64,000 bases of DNA from Sphingorhabdus pulchriflava (GTDB lineage Bacteria; Pseudomonadota; Alphaproteobacteria; Sphingomonadales; Sphingomonadaceae), in assembly GCF_003367235.1 (NCBI RefSeq), contig NZ_QRGP01000001.1:2046001-2110000 (forward strand). Reading direction: 5' to 3'. The notes below the pieces were generated by a model that saw only the letters and a program-made list of their open reading frames with translations, did no database searches and was not told the DNA's origin. The stretch's first letter is position 1, and every line of letters starts with the position of its first letter. Positions 27,855 through 36,262 of this stretch are shown in pieces. The position numbers and the translations under genes were made by a program.

Positions 27855-28328
27855 ATGAGCGACGACGCCCCTGACAGCCTGATTCCCTATGACGATATCG
27901 TGCAGGAAGCGCTGCGCGCGGTGGTAGGGCGTGTACTCGGTGAAGTCATGGTCAGCGGGCTTCCCGGCGACCATCATTTCTACATCACCTTCAAGACCCG
28001 CGCGGCAGGCGTTACCATCCCGGTGCATCTGATGGAGCGTTTCCCAGACGAAATGACCATTGTGATGCAGCATAAATATTGGGACCTGAAAGTGGGCGAG
28101 GATTATTTCGAAGTCGGTCTGTCGTTCAGCCAGGTGCCCGCACACCTCCACATTCCCTTTTCGGCGATTACCGCCTTTGTCGATCCAGCCGTCGATTTCG
28201 CGCTGCAATTCCATGTCGACGCCGAATCCGGCCCCGAGCCGCACGAGCAGGCCGAAAATGACGGGCCCAGCATCGAGCAGGAGGATGGCTCGAACGTCGT
28301 AACGGTGGATTTCGGGCGGAAGAAGTGA
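27855..28328 (+). CDS. sspB: SspB-type ClpXP adaptor
   Basis: A 157-residue alpha-type SspB. The core [60 protein letters not shown] and [27 protein letters not shown] folds as the Sm-like substrate domain. A flexible acidic linker ends in [10 protein letters not shown], the ClpX-docking tail. It should deliver ssrA-tagged proteins to ClpXP. The ATG at 27855 is chosen over an upstream start because the homology begins there. The stop overlaps the GTG start of fumC. Confidence 0.93.
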   Translation: MSDDAPDSLIPYDDIVQEALRAVVGRVLGEVMVSGLPGDHHFYITFKTRAAGVTIPVHLMERFPDEMTIVMQHKYWDLKVGEDYFEVGLSFSQVPAHLHIPFSAITAFVDPAVDFALQFHVDAESGPEPHEQAENDGPSIEQEDGSNVVTVDFGRKK

Positions 28329-29710
28329 CCGGGGCAACCCGCAGCGAAACCGACAGCTTCGGTCCTATCGATGTCCCCGCCGAGGCCTATTGGGGCGCGC
28401 AGACGCAGCGCAGCATCAGCAACTTCCCCTTCCCGCCGCATGAGCGCATGCCTTCGGCTATCATTCACGCTCTGGCGTTAGTGAAACAAGCCGCCGCAAG
28501 AGTGAACCGCAAACATGGGCTGGATGCGATGCTGGCCGACGCCATAGATGCCGCCGCGGCGGAGGTGGTTGCGGGCAAGCATGACGACCAATTCCCACTA
28601 ACGATCTGGCAAACGGGCAGCGGCACGCAATCGAACATGAACGTGAACGAGGTGATTGCCGGGCGCGCCAATGAAATGCTGACGGGTGCGCGCGGGGGAA
28701 AATCGCCGGTGCACCCCAACGATCATGTGAATATGAGCCAGTCGTCCAACGACAGCTTTCCTACTGCTATGCATGTCGCAACTGTTCTCGCGGTTCGCGA
28801 TAGCTTAACTCCCGCTTTGCACCGTTTGCACAATGCGATTGCGGAAAAGGCCCAAGCATGGCGTGGTCTGGTCAAGATCGGTCGCACCCATATGCAGGAT
28901 GCGACGCCGTTGACATTGGGGCAGGAATTTTCCGGCTATGACACCCAACTAGCGAAGACTTCGGTCCGGATTACCACCGGCCTAATTGGCCTGCATGATC
29001 TTGCGCAGGGCGGAACGGCTGTTGGTACGGGGCTTAATGCACCAAAGGGATTTGACGAGGATTTTGCCAGCGAAATCAGCAACCTGACCAGCATTGAATT
29101 CGGCGCGGCCTACAACAAGTTCGAAGCTCTGGCCACCAACGATGCACTCGTCGAGTTTTCGGGTGTCCTCAACACCTTGGCCGTGTCGCTGACCAAGATC
29201 GCCAACGACATCCGCCTGCTCGGCTCTGGCCCGCGCTCTGGCCTGGGCGAATTGTCGCTCCCCGAAAATGAACCCGGCAGCTCGATCATGCCGGGCAAGG
29301 TCAACCCCACCCAATGCGAGATGCTGACGATGGTCGCCGCACAAGTGATCGGCAACCATCAGGCCGTGACCGTTGGCGGGATGCAGGGGCATCTGGAACT
29401 CAACGTCTTCAAACCGCTGATTGGCGCCAATGTGCTGCGCTCGATCGAGTTGCTCAGCATCGGCATGGAGACATTTGCGAAGAACTGCGTCGAGGGGCTG
29501 GAACCCAATCGCGAACGGATCGCCGAACTGGTTGACCGATCACTGATGCTCGTCACCGCGCTCGCGCCGGTGATTGGCTATGACAATGCGGCGAAGATTG
29601 CGAAGCACGCGCACCAGAACGGCCTGACGCTCAAGCAATCCGCGCTGGCGCTTGGGCTGGTTGACGAGGCGACCTTTGATACCCATGTCAGAGCCGAAGA
29701 CATGGTGTGA
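28325..29710 (+). CDS. fumC: Class II fumarate hydratase
   Basis: A 461-residue TCA-cycle enzyme interconverting fumarate and malate. The iron-independent class II signature [13 protein letters not shown] is present, together with [36 protein letters not shown] and [18 protein letters not shown]. It starts at GTG, sharing GTGA with the sspB stop codon, which implies coupled translation of an unrelated pair. Confidence 0.97.
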   Translation: MTGATRSETDSFGPIDVPAEAYWGAQTQRSISNFPFPPHERMPSAIIHALALVKQAAARVNRKHGLDAMLADAIDAAAAEVVAGKHDDQFPLTIWQTGSGTQSNMNVNEVIAGRANEMLTGARGGKSPVHPNDHVNMSQSSNDSFPTAMHVATVLAVRDSLTPALHRLHNAIAEKAQAWRGLVKIGRTHMQDATPLTLGQEFSGYDTQLAKTSVRITTGLIGLHDLAQGGTAVGTGLNAPKGFDEDFASEISNLTSIEFGAAYNKFEALATNDALVEFSGVLNTLAVSLTKIANDIRLLGSGPRSGLGELSLPENEPGSSIMPGKVNPTQCEMLTMVAAQVIGNHQAVTVGGMQGHLELNVFKPLIGANVLRSIELLSIGMETFAKNCVEGLEPNRERIAELVDRSLMLVTALAPVIGYDNAAKIAKHAHQNGLTLKQSALALGLVDEATFDTHVRAEDMV

Positions 29711-29748
29711 TTATCCACACCACCCTGTGGAAAAAGGAGTTATCCACA
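29711..29748. promoter_or_regulatory. Cluster of three DnaA boxes
   Basis: Two perfect consensus DnaA boxes TTATCCACA lie at 29711-29719 and 29740-29748, and an inverted one-mismatch box (TTTTCCACA on the minus strand) at 29726-29734. All sit in the 37 bases between fumC and the next small gene. The same stretch can form a weak 6-base hairpin. A DnaA-responsive regulatory or titration site is possible. Confidence 0.6.
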
Positions 29749-29945
29749 TGCCCCTGTTGAAAACCATCGCCGGTGCCGTTGTTGGAGAAGTCGTCGGTCG
29801 CAAACGCGGCCATGGCATTTTAGGCGCTGGCTTGGGCATTGCCGCCACGCGGATTGCAACACGTTCGATACCCGGCGCGCTGCTCGTGGGCGGCGCTTTG
29901 GTGGCCAAGGCGCTTTACGACAAGCGCAAAAAACGGAACGGCTAA
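29748..29945 (+). CDS. Small hypothetical protein (65 residues)
   Basis: A 65-residue basic protein: an N-terminal PLLKTIAGAVVGEVVGRKR, a glycine/alanine-rich stretch (GILGAGLGIAATRIATRSIPGALLVGGALVAKALY) that could be a membrane hairpin, and a basic KRKKRNG tail. AGGAG lies 10 bases before the ATG, and the ATG begins on the last base of a DnaA box. A longer frame from 29652 would overlap fumC. The family is not recognised by name. It is convergent with, and overlaps by 4 bases, the DUF2585 gene. Confidence 0.65.
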   Translation: MPLLKTIAGAVVGEVVGRKRGHGILGAGLGIAATRIATRSIPGALLVGGALVAKALYDKRKKRNG

Positions 29946-30553
29946 GCCTTCCCCGTCACCCAATAGCCGCTGGCACCCGCCTGCCATTCCTTGACGCTTT
30001 CGAGTGGCACCGTCAGCATCAAAATATTGAGCGCGAGATTGTCGCGGATCATCCAGCCGACGAATAGCTCCATCGCCAGCCCGAGCGCCAGCGTTGCCTT
30101 CCACGGCAAGCGCGAGGCCAGGAAGAAGCCGAAAATCATCCAGGCGATATCCGCGAGTGAATTGACGATACTGTCGCCAGCATAGCCATAGGATATCGTC
30201 ACCTCGCGATAGCGGTCGATGATCACCGGCGAATTTTCCAGTATCTCCCACGCACCCTCAACCAGTATTGCGAGCGCCACCGCAACGCCCAGTGGGAACA
30301 GCGCAGGCCATTTACGGCGCAGCAGATAGCCCGCTCCGTAAAACAGGAAGCCATGGATGATGTGGCTCGGCGTGTACCAGTCGGCAAGATGCTGGCTGTT
30401 TTCGCTCGATTGCACCACGAGATGCAGCAACTTCACATCGCCGCACGCGCAAATCGGCGGGCGGCCCATTGACCAAAGAATTGCCCCGATAATTGCGAAA
30501 AGCAAGAAGGCGATCAGTGCGCTGAACTTGCTGATCCGAAGCGGCCAATTCAT
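29942..30553 (-). CDS. DUF2585 membrane protein
   Basis: A 203-residue integral membrane protein with about five segments. The GRPPICACGDVKL motif near residue 30, WYTPSHIIHGFLFYG, ILVEGAWEILENSPVIIDRYRE and the DS-x-x-N-S helix (YAGDSIVNSLADI) are diagnostic for DUF2585, a family of unknown function common in alphaproteobacteria. Conserved His and Glu residues in the membrane suggest metal or lipid chemistry, but this is speculation. Confidence 0.85.
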   Translation of the reverse strand: MNWPLRISKFSALIAFLLFAIIGAILWSMGRPPICACGDVKLLHLVVQSSENSQHLADWYTPSHIIHGFLFYGAGYLLRRKWPALFPLGVAVALAILVEGAWEILENSPVIIDRYREVTISYGYAGDSIVNSLADIAWMIFGFFLASRLPWKATLALGLAMELFVGWMIRDNLALNILMLTVPLESVKEWQAGASGYWVTGKA

Positions 30554-30609
30554 GCGTTATCCTCTCCTAAGGGCTTGACGCCCCGATACCCTTTCGCGCA
30601 GTAGCGGCT

Positions 30610-31251
30610 ATGGCCGGTTCCCACAACCAACTCGAACGCCGCGGGCTCTTGTTCGTGCTCTCCTCGCCCTCCGGCGCAGGCAAATCGACATTGTCGCGGA
30701 TGCTGCTGGAGGCTGACCCGCAAATCGCGCTTTCGGTCAGTTACACTACCCGCCCGCCGCGTCCCGGCGAGATTGACGGGGTGCATTATCATTTCACCGA
30801 CGTGCCGACATTCAAGGCGATGGCTGCAAATGGCGAATTCCTCGAATGGGCGCATGTCTTTGGCCACCGTTATGGCACGCCGAAGGAGCCGGTCGAGGCC
30901 GAACTGGCAGCTGGCCGTGATGTGCTGTTCGATATCGATTGGCAGGGCGCGCAGCAGCTGTATCAGGAAGCAGGCCCGGATGTCGTCCGCGTCTTCATTC
31001 TGCCTCCGTCAATCGAAGAACTCGAACGCCGATTGCATGCGCGCGCGCAGGACAGCGACGCAGTAATCGGCGAACGCATGGCGCGCGCCAAGTCCGAAAT
31101 CGGTCACTGGGATGGCTATGACTATGTCCTGATCAACGACGACGTAGATGGCTGCTTTGCACAAGTCCGCCAGATTTTGACCGCAGAGCGGCTAAAGCGG
31201 CGCCGGCAAAAGGGTCTTATCGGCTTCGTCCGCGATCTGGTGGCAAGCTAA
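30610..31251 (+). CDS. gmk: Guanylate kinase
   Basis: A 213-residue enzyme converting GMP to GDP with ATP. The P-loop SPSGAGKST (19-27), the GMP-binding SYTTRPPRPGEIDGVHYHF and LEWAHVFGHRYGTPKEPVE, the DIDWQGAQQL segment and ERMARAKSEIGHWDGYDYVLIND are intact. Its stop overlaps the convergent downstream gene by 4 bases. Confidence 0.97.
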   Translation: MAGSHNQLERRGLLFVLSSPSGAGKSTLSRMLLEADPQIALSVSYTTRPPRPGEIDGVHYHFTDVPTFKAMAANGEFLEWAHVFGHRYGTPKEPVEAELAAGRDVLFDIDWQGAQQLYQEAGPDVVRVFILPPSIEELERRLHARAQDSDAVIGERMARAKSEIGHWDGYDYVLINDDVDGCFAQVRQILTAERLKRRRQKGLIGFVRDLVAS

Positions 31252-31784
31252 AGTTCTTCGGGTAGCGGCTCGTCGAACAGCCGCCCCATAAATTCATCGC
31301 TGTTCTTCGCATAGGGATCGAGCGTGATCACCGTGCCATCGTTGAACAACAATTGATAATCCCCACGCCAACGACGGCGGAAGGCCGTGAAATTGTCAAT
31401 CGACTGGCTCGCCTCACGCCCGTCGCTGTCAACATAAGCAATCTGGCGGCCTCGCATGCGCAATGCCATCTTGCATAGCTTGCGGATCAACACACCGGAA
31501 TACACTGCGCCAATGCCGAATGTGAAAGACAACCAGAAGGCAATGCGCATCTGAAACGCAGCGTCAGAGCGCGCCGATCCGACGAATATCCAGACCCATG
31601 CGATCAGTGCAAACAGGGCAGCGCTGCAATAGAAGGAAAACCAGTGCATGCTGCCAGGGCGCACCAGCATCCAGCCTGATTTGGTCGCGGCCGGCGTTGC
31701 AGCAATTGCCGCGATCAACAGCGCGATGCAGGTTGCAATCGCACCGAGCATGATTAGGCCTGATGGCGTGACATAGTCCTGCAT
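31248..31784 (-). CDS. Hypothetical membrane protein
   Basis: A 178-residue protein with three predicted membrane segments (residues about 9-30, 47-68 and 83-105) followed by a cytoplasmic C-terminal region of about 70 residues with a possible PH-like beta pattern (RQIAYVDSDGREASQSIDNFTAFRRRWRGDYQLLFNDGTVITLDP). A strong GGAGG precedes the ATG. I do not recognise the family. It follows the ATP12 gene on the same strand after 55 bases. Confidence 0.75.
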   Translation of the reverse strand: MQDYVTPSGLIMLGAIATCIALLIAAIAATPAATKSGWMLVRPGSMHWFSFYCSAALFALIAWVWIFVGSARSDAAFQMRIAFWLSFTFGIGAVYSGVLIRKLCKMALRMRGRQIAYVDSDGREASQSIDNFTAFRRRWRGDYQLLFNDGTVITLDPYAKNSDEFMGRLFDEPLPEEL

Positions 31785-31839
31785 GCGAAACCTCCATCCC
31801 CAAAGCGTAGCAGCTTGGGACTAGAAGACCAAAATCCGG

Positions 31840-32535
31840 TTAAACGCGCAACAGTTGCAGGAAATGCGCCGCCGCCAAGAACTCAGCTTCGCGGTCGGCG
31901 CGGTTCTTTTGCGCCCAATAATCCTCACCCCAATTCTGTTCCTGCCATAATTCTTCGAGGCAGGTCGCCTCCCACAGGCTTTTTGCATCGCCCGCTTGCT
32001 CGACAATCGCGAGCACCGCGACCAGTGACCCAGCCAAATGGGCGAGCTTGGCCATTGCGGCCAATTCGAAAGTCCCGCGCGCCATCACCGTAGCACGCAG
32101 TTTCTCCAGCGTCGCCTCGGGCTGCGGCTGGTGCAGCACGCCATGCACGATCTGGAACGAAACATCGTAGCGTGCCCGCGCCCAATCGAGCCAGGGATCC
32201 CAGACCTCCGCCTGTTTCGGTGCCAAAGGTTCATCGGGTTCGGCGCGATAGCAAAAGGCGTCGCTTTCGGCATAGGCGGCGATAGCCGAAGCAAATTTGG
32301 CCCGGTCAGGTGCGACATGATCAATCGCGGCATTGGCGAAGCCGGTCATCGGCATTGTAGCGGGCTCGAACACGTCGCCCACAGCTTCCCATTCAGCCAC
32401 AACCGCATCGGCCAGCGCCTTGGTCGGCAGATACAGTTCATTGCGCATCGGCGTTTTAAGCATGCGTGTGTCGAGCCGAATTCCATGCCCGTAAGTGCCC
32501 TGTTCCAGGCTGACCTGTTTCCAGAAGCGCCGCAT
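31840..32535 (-). CDS. ATP12-family F1-ATPase assembly chaperone
   Basis: A 231-residue member of the ATP12 family, which in mitochondria and alphaproteobacteria helps assemble the alpha subunit into F1-ATPase. RRFWKQVSLEQGTYGHGIRLDTRMLKTPMR at the start, MPMTGFANAAIDHVAPDRAKFASAIAAYAESDAFCYRAE and the aromatic-rich C-terminal WEATCLEELWQEQNWGEDYWAQ are characteristic. It ends an operon of closely spaced genes running from crcB. Confidence 0.93.
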   Translation of the reverse strand: MRRFWKQVSLEQGTYGHGIRLDTRMLKTPMRNELYLPTKALADAVVAEWEAVGDVFEPATMPMTGFANAAIDHVAPDRAKFASAIAAYAESDAFCYRAEPDEPLAPKQAEVWDPWLDWARARYDVSFQIVHGVLHQPQPEATLEKLRATVMARGTFELAAMAKLAHLAGSLVAVLAIVEQAGDAKSLWEATCLEELWQEQNWGEDYWAQKNRADREAEFLAAAHFLQLLRV

Positions 32536-32537
32536 GA

Positions 32538-32774
32538 TCAGCCTTTATTGGCGTCCTGCTTTGCCCAGGATTTTTTGAGCAATATCGGTATCAGGAAAAA
32601 GTCGAGCGCGCCGATCAGCAGAAAGCCATAGCCAAGATAGGGCGCGGCATTGGGAAACAGCCGCCCGCCAATATTGGCGATTCCCATCATAACAAAAATG
32701 ACCGAACCGAAGCGCATCGCGCTCAACAGAAAGAAGCGGTTCCTTGCCAGTGCTTCGCGTTCTTCGCTGGTCAT
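32538..32774 (-). CDS. Small membrane protein (78 residues)
   Basis: A 78-residue protein with two predicted membrane helices (FGSVIFVMMGIANIGGRLF and LGYGFLLIGALDFFLIPILL) and charged ends. It overlaps the HAD phosphatase by 4 bases and is followed 2 bases later by the ATP12 gene. The position between them is usual for sphingomonads, but no function is known to me. Confidence 0.75.
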   Translation of the reverse strand: MTSEEREALARNRFFLLSAMRFGSVIFVMMGIANIGGRLFPNAAPYLGYGFLLIGALDFFLIPILLKKSWAKQDANKG

Positions 32775-33445
32775 ACCCTGCTCTCCAATGCGTGCATCAA
32801 TTCTTCCATGCTTTCAACCAGATGGTCCGCCCCCGCTTCTCGCAATTCATCAAGCGGATGATACCCCCAATTTACGCCTATCGTGCGGCAACCGGCAGCC
32901 TTGCCCATATGGATGTCGTAAATGGTATCGCCAATCATGACGGCATTGGCGGCGTCGGCGCCTGCATCGGCAAGCGCCTGCCACACCATCGACGGGTGTG
33001 GCTTGGACGGATGCCGATCCGCAGTTTGCAACGTCACGAACAATCCTTTGATACCATGATGGTCGAGACAACGTTCCAAGCCTCGATCCGACTTGCCCGT
33101 TGCCACACCCAGAAGCCATCCATTCTCGTCGAGTTCGCTCAGCACCGCCGCCATGCCGTCATAGAGCGGCTCATCGACCAGCCCGTTTCCTCGCAATGTA
33201 TAGAATGCCTGCTTGTACCGCTCGGCCATGTCGCGGTGGAGAGCATCCTCTGCTTCGGGCAGCAACTGCCGCATCGCCTCGACAAGGCTGAGCCCGACTA
33301 TACGTCGCGTTGCATGGCGCGGCGGCGGGGCCATGCCCATTTCGTCGAAGGCATGCTCCATCGCCATGCAGATATTCGCCTGGCTATCGACCAGCGTGCC
33401 GTCGCAATCGAATATGGCGAGGCGGGGTGTGGTCACTGAACCCAT
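32771..33445 (-). CDS. HAD-superfamily phosphatase (Gph/PGP-like)
   Basis: A 224-residue HAD hydrolase. Motif I is FDCDGTLVDSQ with the nucleophilic Asp, motif II/III is VATGKSDRGLERCL, and motif IV is MIGDTIYDIHMGKAAGC. The helical cap between motifs I and II places it with phosphoglycolate phosphatases and pyrophosphatases such as PpaX; the substrate is uncertain. It overlaps its neighbours on both sides and is translationally coupled. Confidence 0.9.
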   Translation of the reverse strand: MGSVTTPRLAIFDCDGTLVDSQANICMAMEHAFDEMGMAPPPRHATRRIVGLSLVEAMRQLLPEAEDALHRDMAERYKQAFYTLRGNGLVDEPLYDGMAAVLSELDENGWLLGVATGKSDRGLERCLDHHGIKGLFVTLQTADRHPSKPHPSMVWQALADAGADAANAVMIGDTIYDIHMGKAAGCRTIGVNWGYHPLDELREAGADHLVESMEELMHALESRV

Positions 33446-34050
33446 TCCCGCATCAAATGCGCCAGCGCTTTCTTGCCTTGCTTTTCGAGTTCATCCGCGG
33501 CGCGTAACCGGTCAGCATCGGGTTTGTTTTGCGACAGTTTGAAAGTCGGCCGCCAGGCCCGGATTTCCATTTCAAAGCCGGTGATTGCTCGTGTCATTTT
33601 GTCGAACAAGGCGCCGTCCATTTTGTCGCGTGTCCACGGCTGCTTGGGGGCAAGCCGCGCCTCGTTGACCGTGCTGAGATCGTCGAGCAATGCAACCAGT
33701 CCGTCATCGTCCATCTTGCGGACCGACCCTTCCAGCTCAAGGCTGATATAGTTCCATGTCGGCACCTGATTGGCACCTTGATACCAGTCAGGACTGATGT
33801 AGGCGTCGGGGCCGTTGACCACGACCAGCGCGTCGGTGCCGTGCAGATATTTGGTCAGCGCATTGCCATTGGAAAGATGAAACTGCACTGCACCGTCGCC
33901 GGTTGAAAATAGAGCAGACTGCGCAACGCGCGGGCCGTCGGGGGTTTGCGCAAAAACCATTCCGAAGCCGATTTCCTGAACCAGCGCTTCCATCGTCGCA
34001 CGCTGATCGGCATCGCTACCTTTCAGACGGAAAATCGAATTGGGATGCAT
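33433..34050 (-). CDS. PaiB-like FMN-binding protein
   Basis: A 205-residue protein with the PaiB/FMN-binding split-barrel pattern: opening MHPNSIFR, HLSNGNALTKYLHGTDALVVVNGPDAYISPDWYQ, and PTWNYISLELEGSVRKMDD. The Bacillus PaiB is called a negative transcriptional regulator, but this fold more often supports flavin-dependent or heme-related chemistry, so the regulatory label should not be taken literally. Its start touches the stop of the upstream pseudouridine synthase gene. Confidence 0.88.
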   Translation of the reverse strand: MHPNSIFRLKGSDADQRATMEALVQEIGFGMVFAQTPDGPRVAQSALFSTGDGAVQFHLSNGNALTKYLHGTDALVVVNGPDAYISPDWYQGANQVPTWNYISLELEGSVRKMDDDGLVALLDDLSTVNEARLAPKQPWTRDKMDGALFDKMTRAITGFEMEIRAWRPTFKLSQNKPDADRLRAADELEKQGKKALAHLMREWVQ

Positions 34051-35204
34051 TATTTCTTTCGACCCTTGGGCTTGGCAGCGGGTTTTGCACGCGCAGATTT
34101 GGGTGGTGCCTTGACCTCGCCCCGACTGCGTCGTTCGCCCTTGCGTTCCTTGCGCACGTCCTTGGCACGCGCGGCGGCGGCGCGGCGTTTGCCCTCGGGC
34201 GTCTCGGATTTCTTGGGCTCATCGAGGACCAGCGCATCGCCCAGTTCGATGTCGAGCCCGAGATCGGCGAAGCTTTCCGCCATATGAGGCGGCAGATCGG
34301 CGCGTACATCGATATGCCCGCCATCGGGATGGTCGATACGGATGCGCCGCGCATGCAGATGCATTTTACGGCTGATTGTTCCGGTCAGAAAGGCATCCTT
34401 GCCGCCATATTTGCCGTCACCGACAATCGGATGGCCTATTGCCGCCATATGCACGCGCAACTGGTGCGTGCGGCCGGTATAGGGTTGCAACTCGACCCAG
34501 CAGCAGCGATTGCCTGCCCGCTCGATAACGCGATATCGGGTCCGCGCTGTCTGGCCTTCCTTTTCATCGACATGCATTTTCTCGCCGCCTGTGCCCGGCT
34601 GCTTGGCGAGAGGCAGATCGATGAAGCCATCGTAAATTTCGGGCACGCCCATCACCAGCGCCCAATAGACCTTGCGCGCGGTGCGCGACGAAAAGGCCTT
34701 GGAGAAATGCCCGGCAGCACGCGGTGTGCGGGCAAGCAGCAAAGCGCCGCTGGTATCCTTGTCGAGCCGGTGGACAAGCTTAGGCCGCCCCTCCAGCTCG
34801 AAGCATAAGGCGTCGAGCAAGCCATCGACATGGCTTTCGGTCTTGGTGCCGCCCTGTGTTGCCAGCCCGGCCGGTTTGTTGATCACCAGCGCCGCCTTGT
34901 CTTTATGGATGACAAGGCTACGCGCGAATTCGGCCATTTCCTCGCTGACCTGCGGTCGCGCCTTTTTGGGGCGTGCGTCCGCGACGGGTTCGGCGGGTGG
35001 GACACGGATTTCCTGCCCAGCCTCGATCCGGTCGCCGGGGGCCGCACGTTTGCCGTCAACCCGAAGTTGCCCCGTGCGTGCCCATCGCGATACGATATTA
35101 AAGCTGGCATCGGGCAAATGCCGCTTGAACCAGCGGTCGAGCCGGATGCCATCATCTTCGGCATCGACGACGAAGCGGCGTATCGATTGGCTGTCCTTGC
35201 TCAT
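34050..35204 (-). CDS. RluC/RluD-family 23S rRNA pseudouridine synthase
   Basis: A 384-residue enzyme. An S4 RNA-binding domain occupies residues about 18-68 (GIRLDRWFKRHLPDASFNIVSRWARTGQLRVDGKR). The catalytic domain has HRLDKDTSGALLLART with Asp148 and GRTHQLRVHMA later. The last 45 residues are an unusually basic lysine/arginine/alanine tail (EGKRRAAAARAKDVRKERKGERR and beyond), probably for RNA binding. The target uridine is not predictable from sequence. Confidence 0.92.
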   Translation of the reverse strand: MSKDSQSIRRFVVDAEDDGIRLDRWFKRHLPDASFNIVSRWARTGQLRVDGKRAAPGDRIEAGQEIRVPPAEPVADARPKKARPQVSEEMAEFARSLVIHKDKAALVINKPAGLATQGGTKTESHVDGLLDALCFELEGRPKLVHRLDKDTSGALLLARTPRAAGHFSKAFSSRTARKVYWALVMGVPEIYDGFIDLPLAKQPGTGGEKMHVDEKEGQTARTRYRVIERAGNRCCWVELQPYTGRTHQLRVHMAAIGHPIVGDGKYGGKDAFLTGTISRKMHLHARRIRIDHPDGGHIDVRADLPPHMAESFADLGLDIELGDALVLDEPKKSETPEGKRRAAAARAKDVRKERKGERRSRGEVKAPPKSARAKPAAKPKGRKK

Positions 35205-35578
35205 GCGAACACCGCTCTTCCAAGCGCCAGCCCAGCAAACAACGCCGCCAATGCTATCAGGACTGAAGCCACCGCATAACCAGCGGCCAGAGCCAGTTCG
35301 CTGCGCTCAACCATCTGCGCCATTTCAAGGCTGAACGCGCTGAACGTGGTAAAACCACCCAGCAGCCCAACACCTGCAAAAAGCCGGACATTCTCACTCA
35401 CCGCTCCGTTGCGCAACACAAAGGCGGCGACAATCCCCATCAGCAGCCCCCCCAGCACATTTGCGACAAAGGTTGGCCAAGGCCACCCCGCTTGCGCGCT
35501 TGGTATCGCTCGCGCCAATCCAAAGCGTGCGGCTGCGCCAAGGGCGCCGCCGGTCATGACTAAAATATAGGGCTGCAT
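35201..35578 (-). CDS. crcB: Fluoride exporter CrcB/Fluc
   Basis: A 125-residue, four-helix fluoride channel. GGALGAAARFGLAR, the Asn of TFVANVLGGLLMG and the GFTTFSAFSLE phenylalanine motif are typical. It works as a dual-topology dimer to expel fluoride. It heads the minus-strand operon and overlaps the pseudouridine synthase by 4 bases. No fluoride riboswitch is visible in the 54 bases upstream. Confidence 0.95.
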   Translation of the reverse strand: MQPYILVMTGGALGAAARFGLARAIPSAQAGWPWPTFVANVLGGLLMGIVAAFVLRNGAVSENVRLFAGVGLLGGFTTFSAFSLEMAQMVERSELALAAGYAVASVLIALAALFAGLALGRAVFA

Positions 35579-35632
35579 GAAATCTGCATTAGCGGCTGAA
35601 TCTCGTAAAACCAGCCCCGTTGGCAGGAACGG

Positions 35633-36148
35633 TCAGTTGACCCGTTTAACCCGACGCAGCGGACCATTGCCAATCTTGAGCATATAGCCGCCAGCAATGC
35701 CCTTTTTGATCAAGATCGCCTGTCCTTCGCGCGGGACCGATGTCAGCGCTTCGGTACTCTGCCAAGTGCCACCTTCAGGGATAGTGAATTGCCATTTGCC
35801 AAGGCCCAGGTCACGCACCGTTTCAAAGGTCGTTTTGATTTCTTTGATCTCTTCTTCGTCGGCGCTGTCGTCACCATCGAAGAAGGGCAGGTTCGGAAGG
35901 GTGAAACCGAATAGCGACCGGCGTGTTTTTCGCACATCGGCACGGTCGAGCAGGACAACTTCCTTGGCCTCGCGCGCCTTGTCCAGATCGGCACTCGATT
36001 TGTCAAAACAAACGAGACGTGCGCTGGCATCTTCGATGGAACGACATGCCATGAGGTCGGTGTAGGATTTGGGAGGTGCCTCATTTTCAGCCTGTGCCGA
36101 AGCCGCCATCAGAATAGCAAAAGGCACAATCATTACTGCAAAACGCAT
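35633..36148 (-). CDS. Exported hypothetical protein
   Basis: A 171-residue protein with a signal peptide (MRFAVMIVPFAILMAASAQAE). The mature start YTDLMACRSIEDASARLVCFDK has a paired-cysteine pattern seen in exported proteins related to type VI accessory VasI, but the rest does not support that role and no T6SS genes are near. An acidic stretch DGDDSADEEEIKE and a C-terminal SH3-like GGYMLKIGNGPLRRVKRV follow. The ATG at 36148 is preferred over a TTG two codons upstream because GGAG precedes it. Confidence 0.75.
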   Translation of the reverse strand: MRFAVMIVPFAILMAASAQAENEAPPKSYTDLMACRSIEDASARLVCFDKSSADLDKAREAKEVVLLDRADVRKTRRSLFGFTLPNLPFFDGDDSADEEEIKEIKTTFETVRDLGLGKWQFTIPEGGTWQSTEALTSVPREGQAILIKKGIAGGYMLKIGNGPLRRVKRVN

Positions 36149-36204
36149 CACCAAATCTCCGTCCCTGTTCGAAGTGACTATATGGCGGTTGGTTCCATGT
36201 TCCT

Positions 36205-36233
36205 AGAAAAGAAATGGGAGGCCGAAGCCCCCC
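36205..36233 (-). terminator. Terminator after the lipoprotein gene
   Basis: On the minus strand GGGGGGC pairs with GCCTCCC (one mismatch) around a stable TTCG loop, and a T-rich stretch ATTTCTTTTC follows. It begins 30 bases after the lipoprotein stop at 36263. Confidence 0.65.
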
Positions 36234-36262
36234 AAGTCGTTTCGGAACCAGATTGAATCTGT

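Noticed and set aside
35579-35632. Fluoride riboswitch ahead of crcB
   Set aside because: Only 54 bases separate crcB from the upstream gene, and no conserved pseudoknot motif is visible.
35633-36148. Type VI secretion accessory protein (VasI-like)
   Set aside because: Only the short cysteine-containing N-terminal pattern is similar, and no other secretion gene is nearby.
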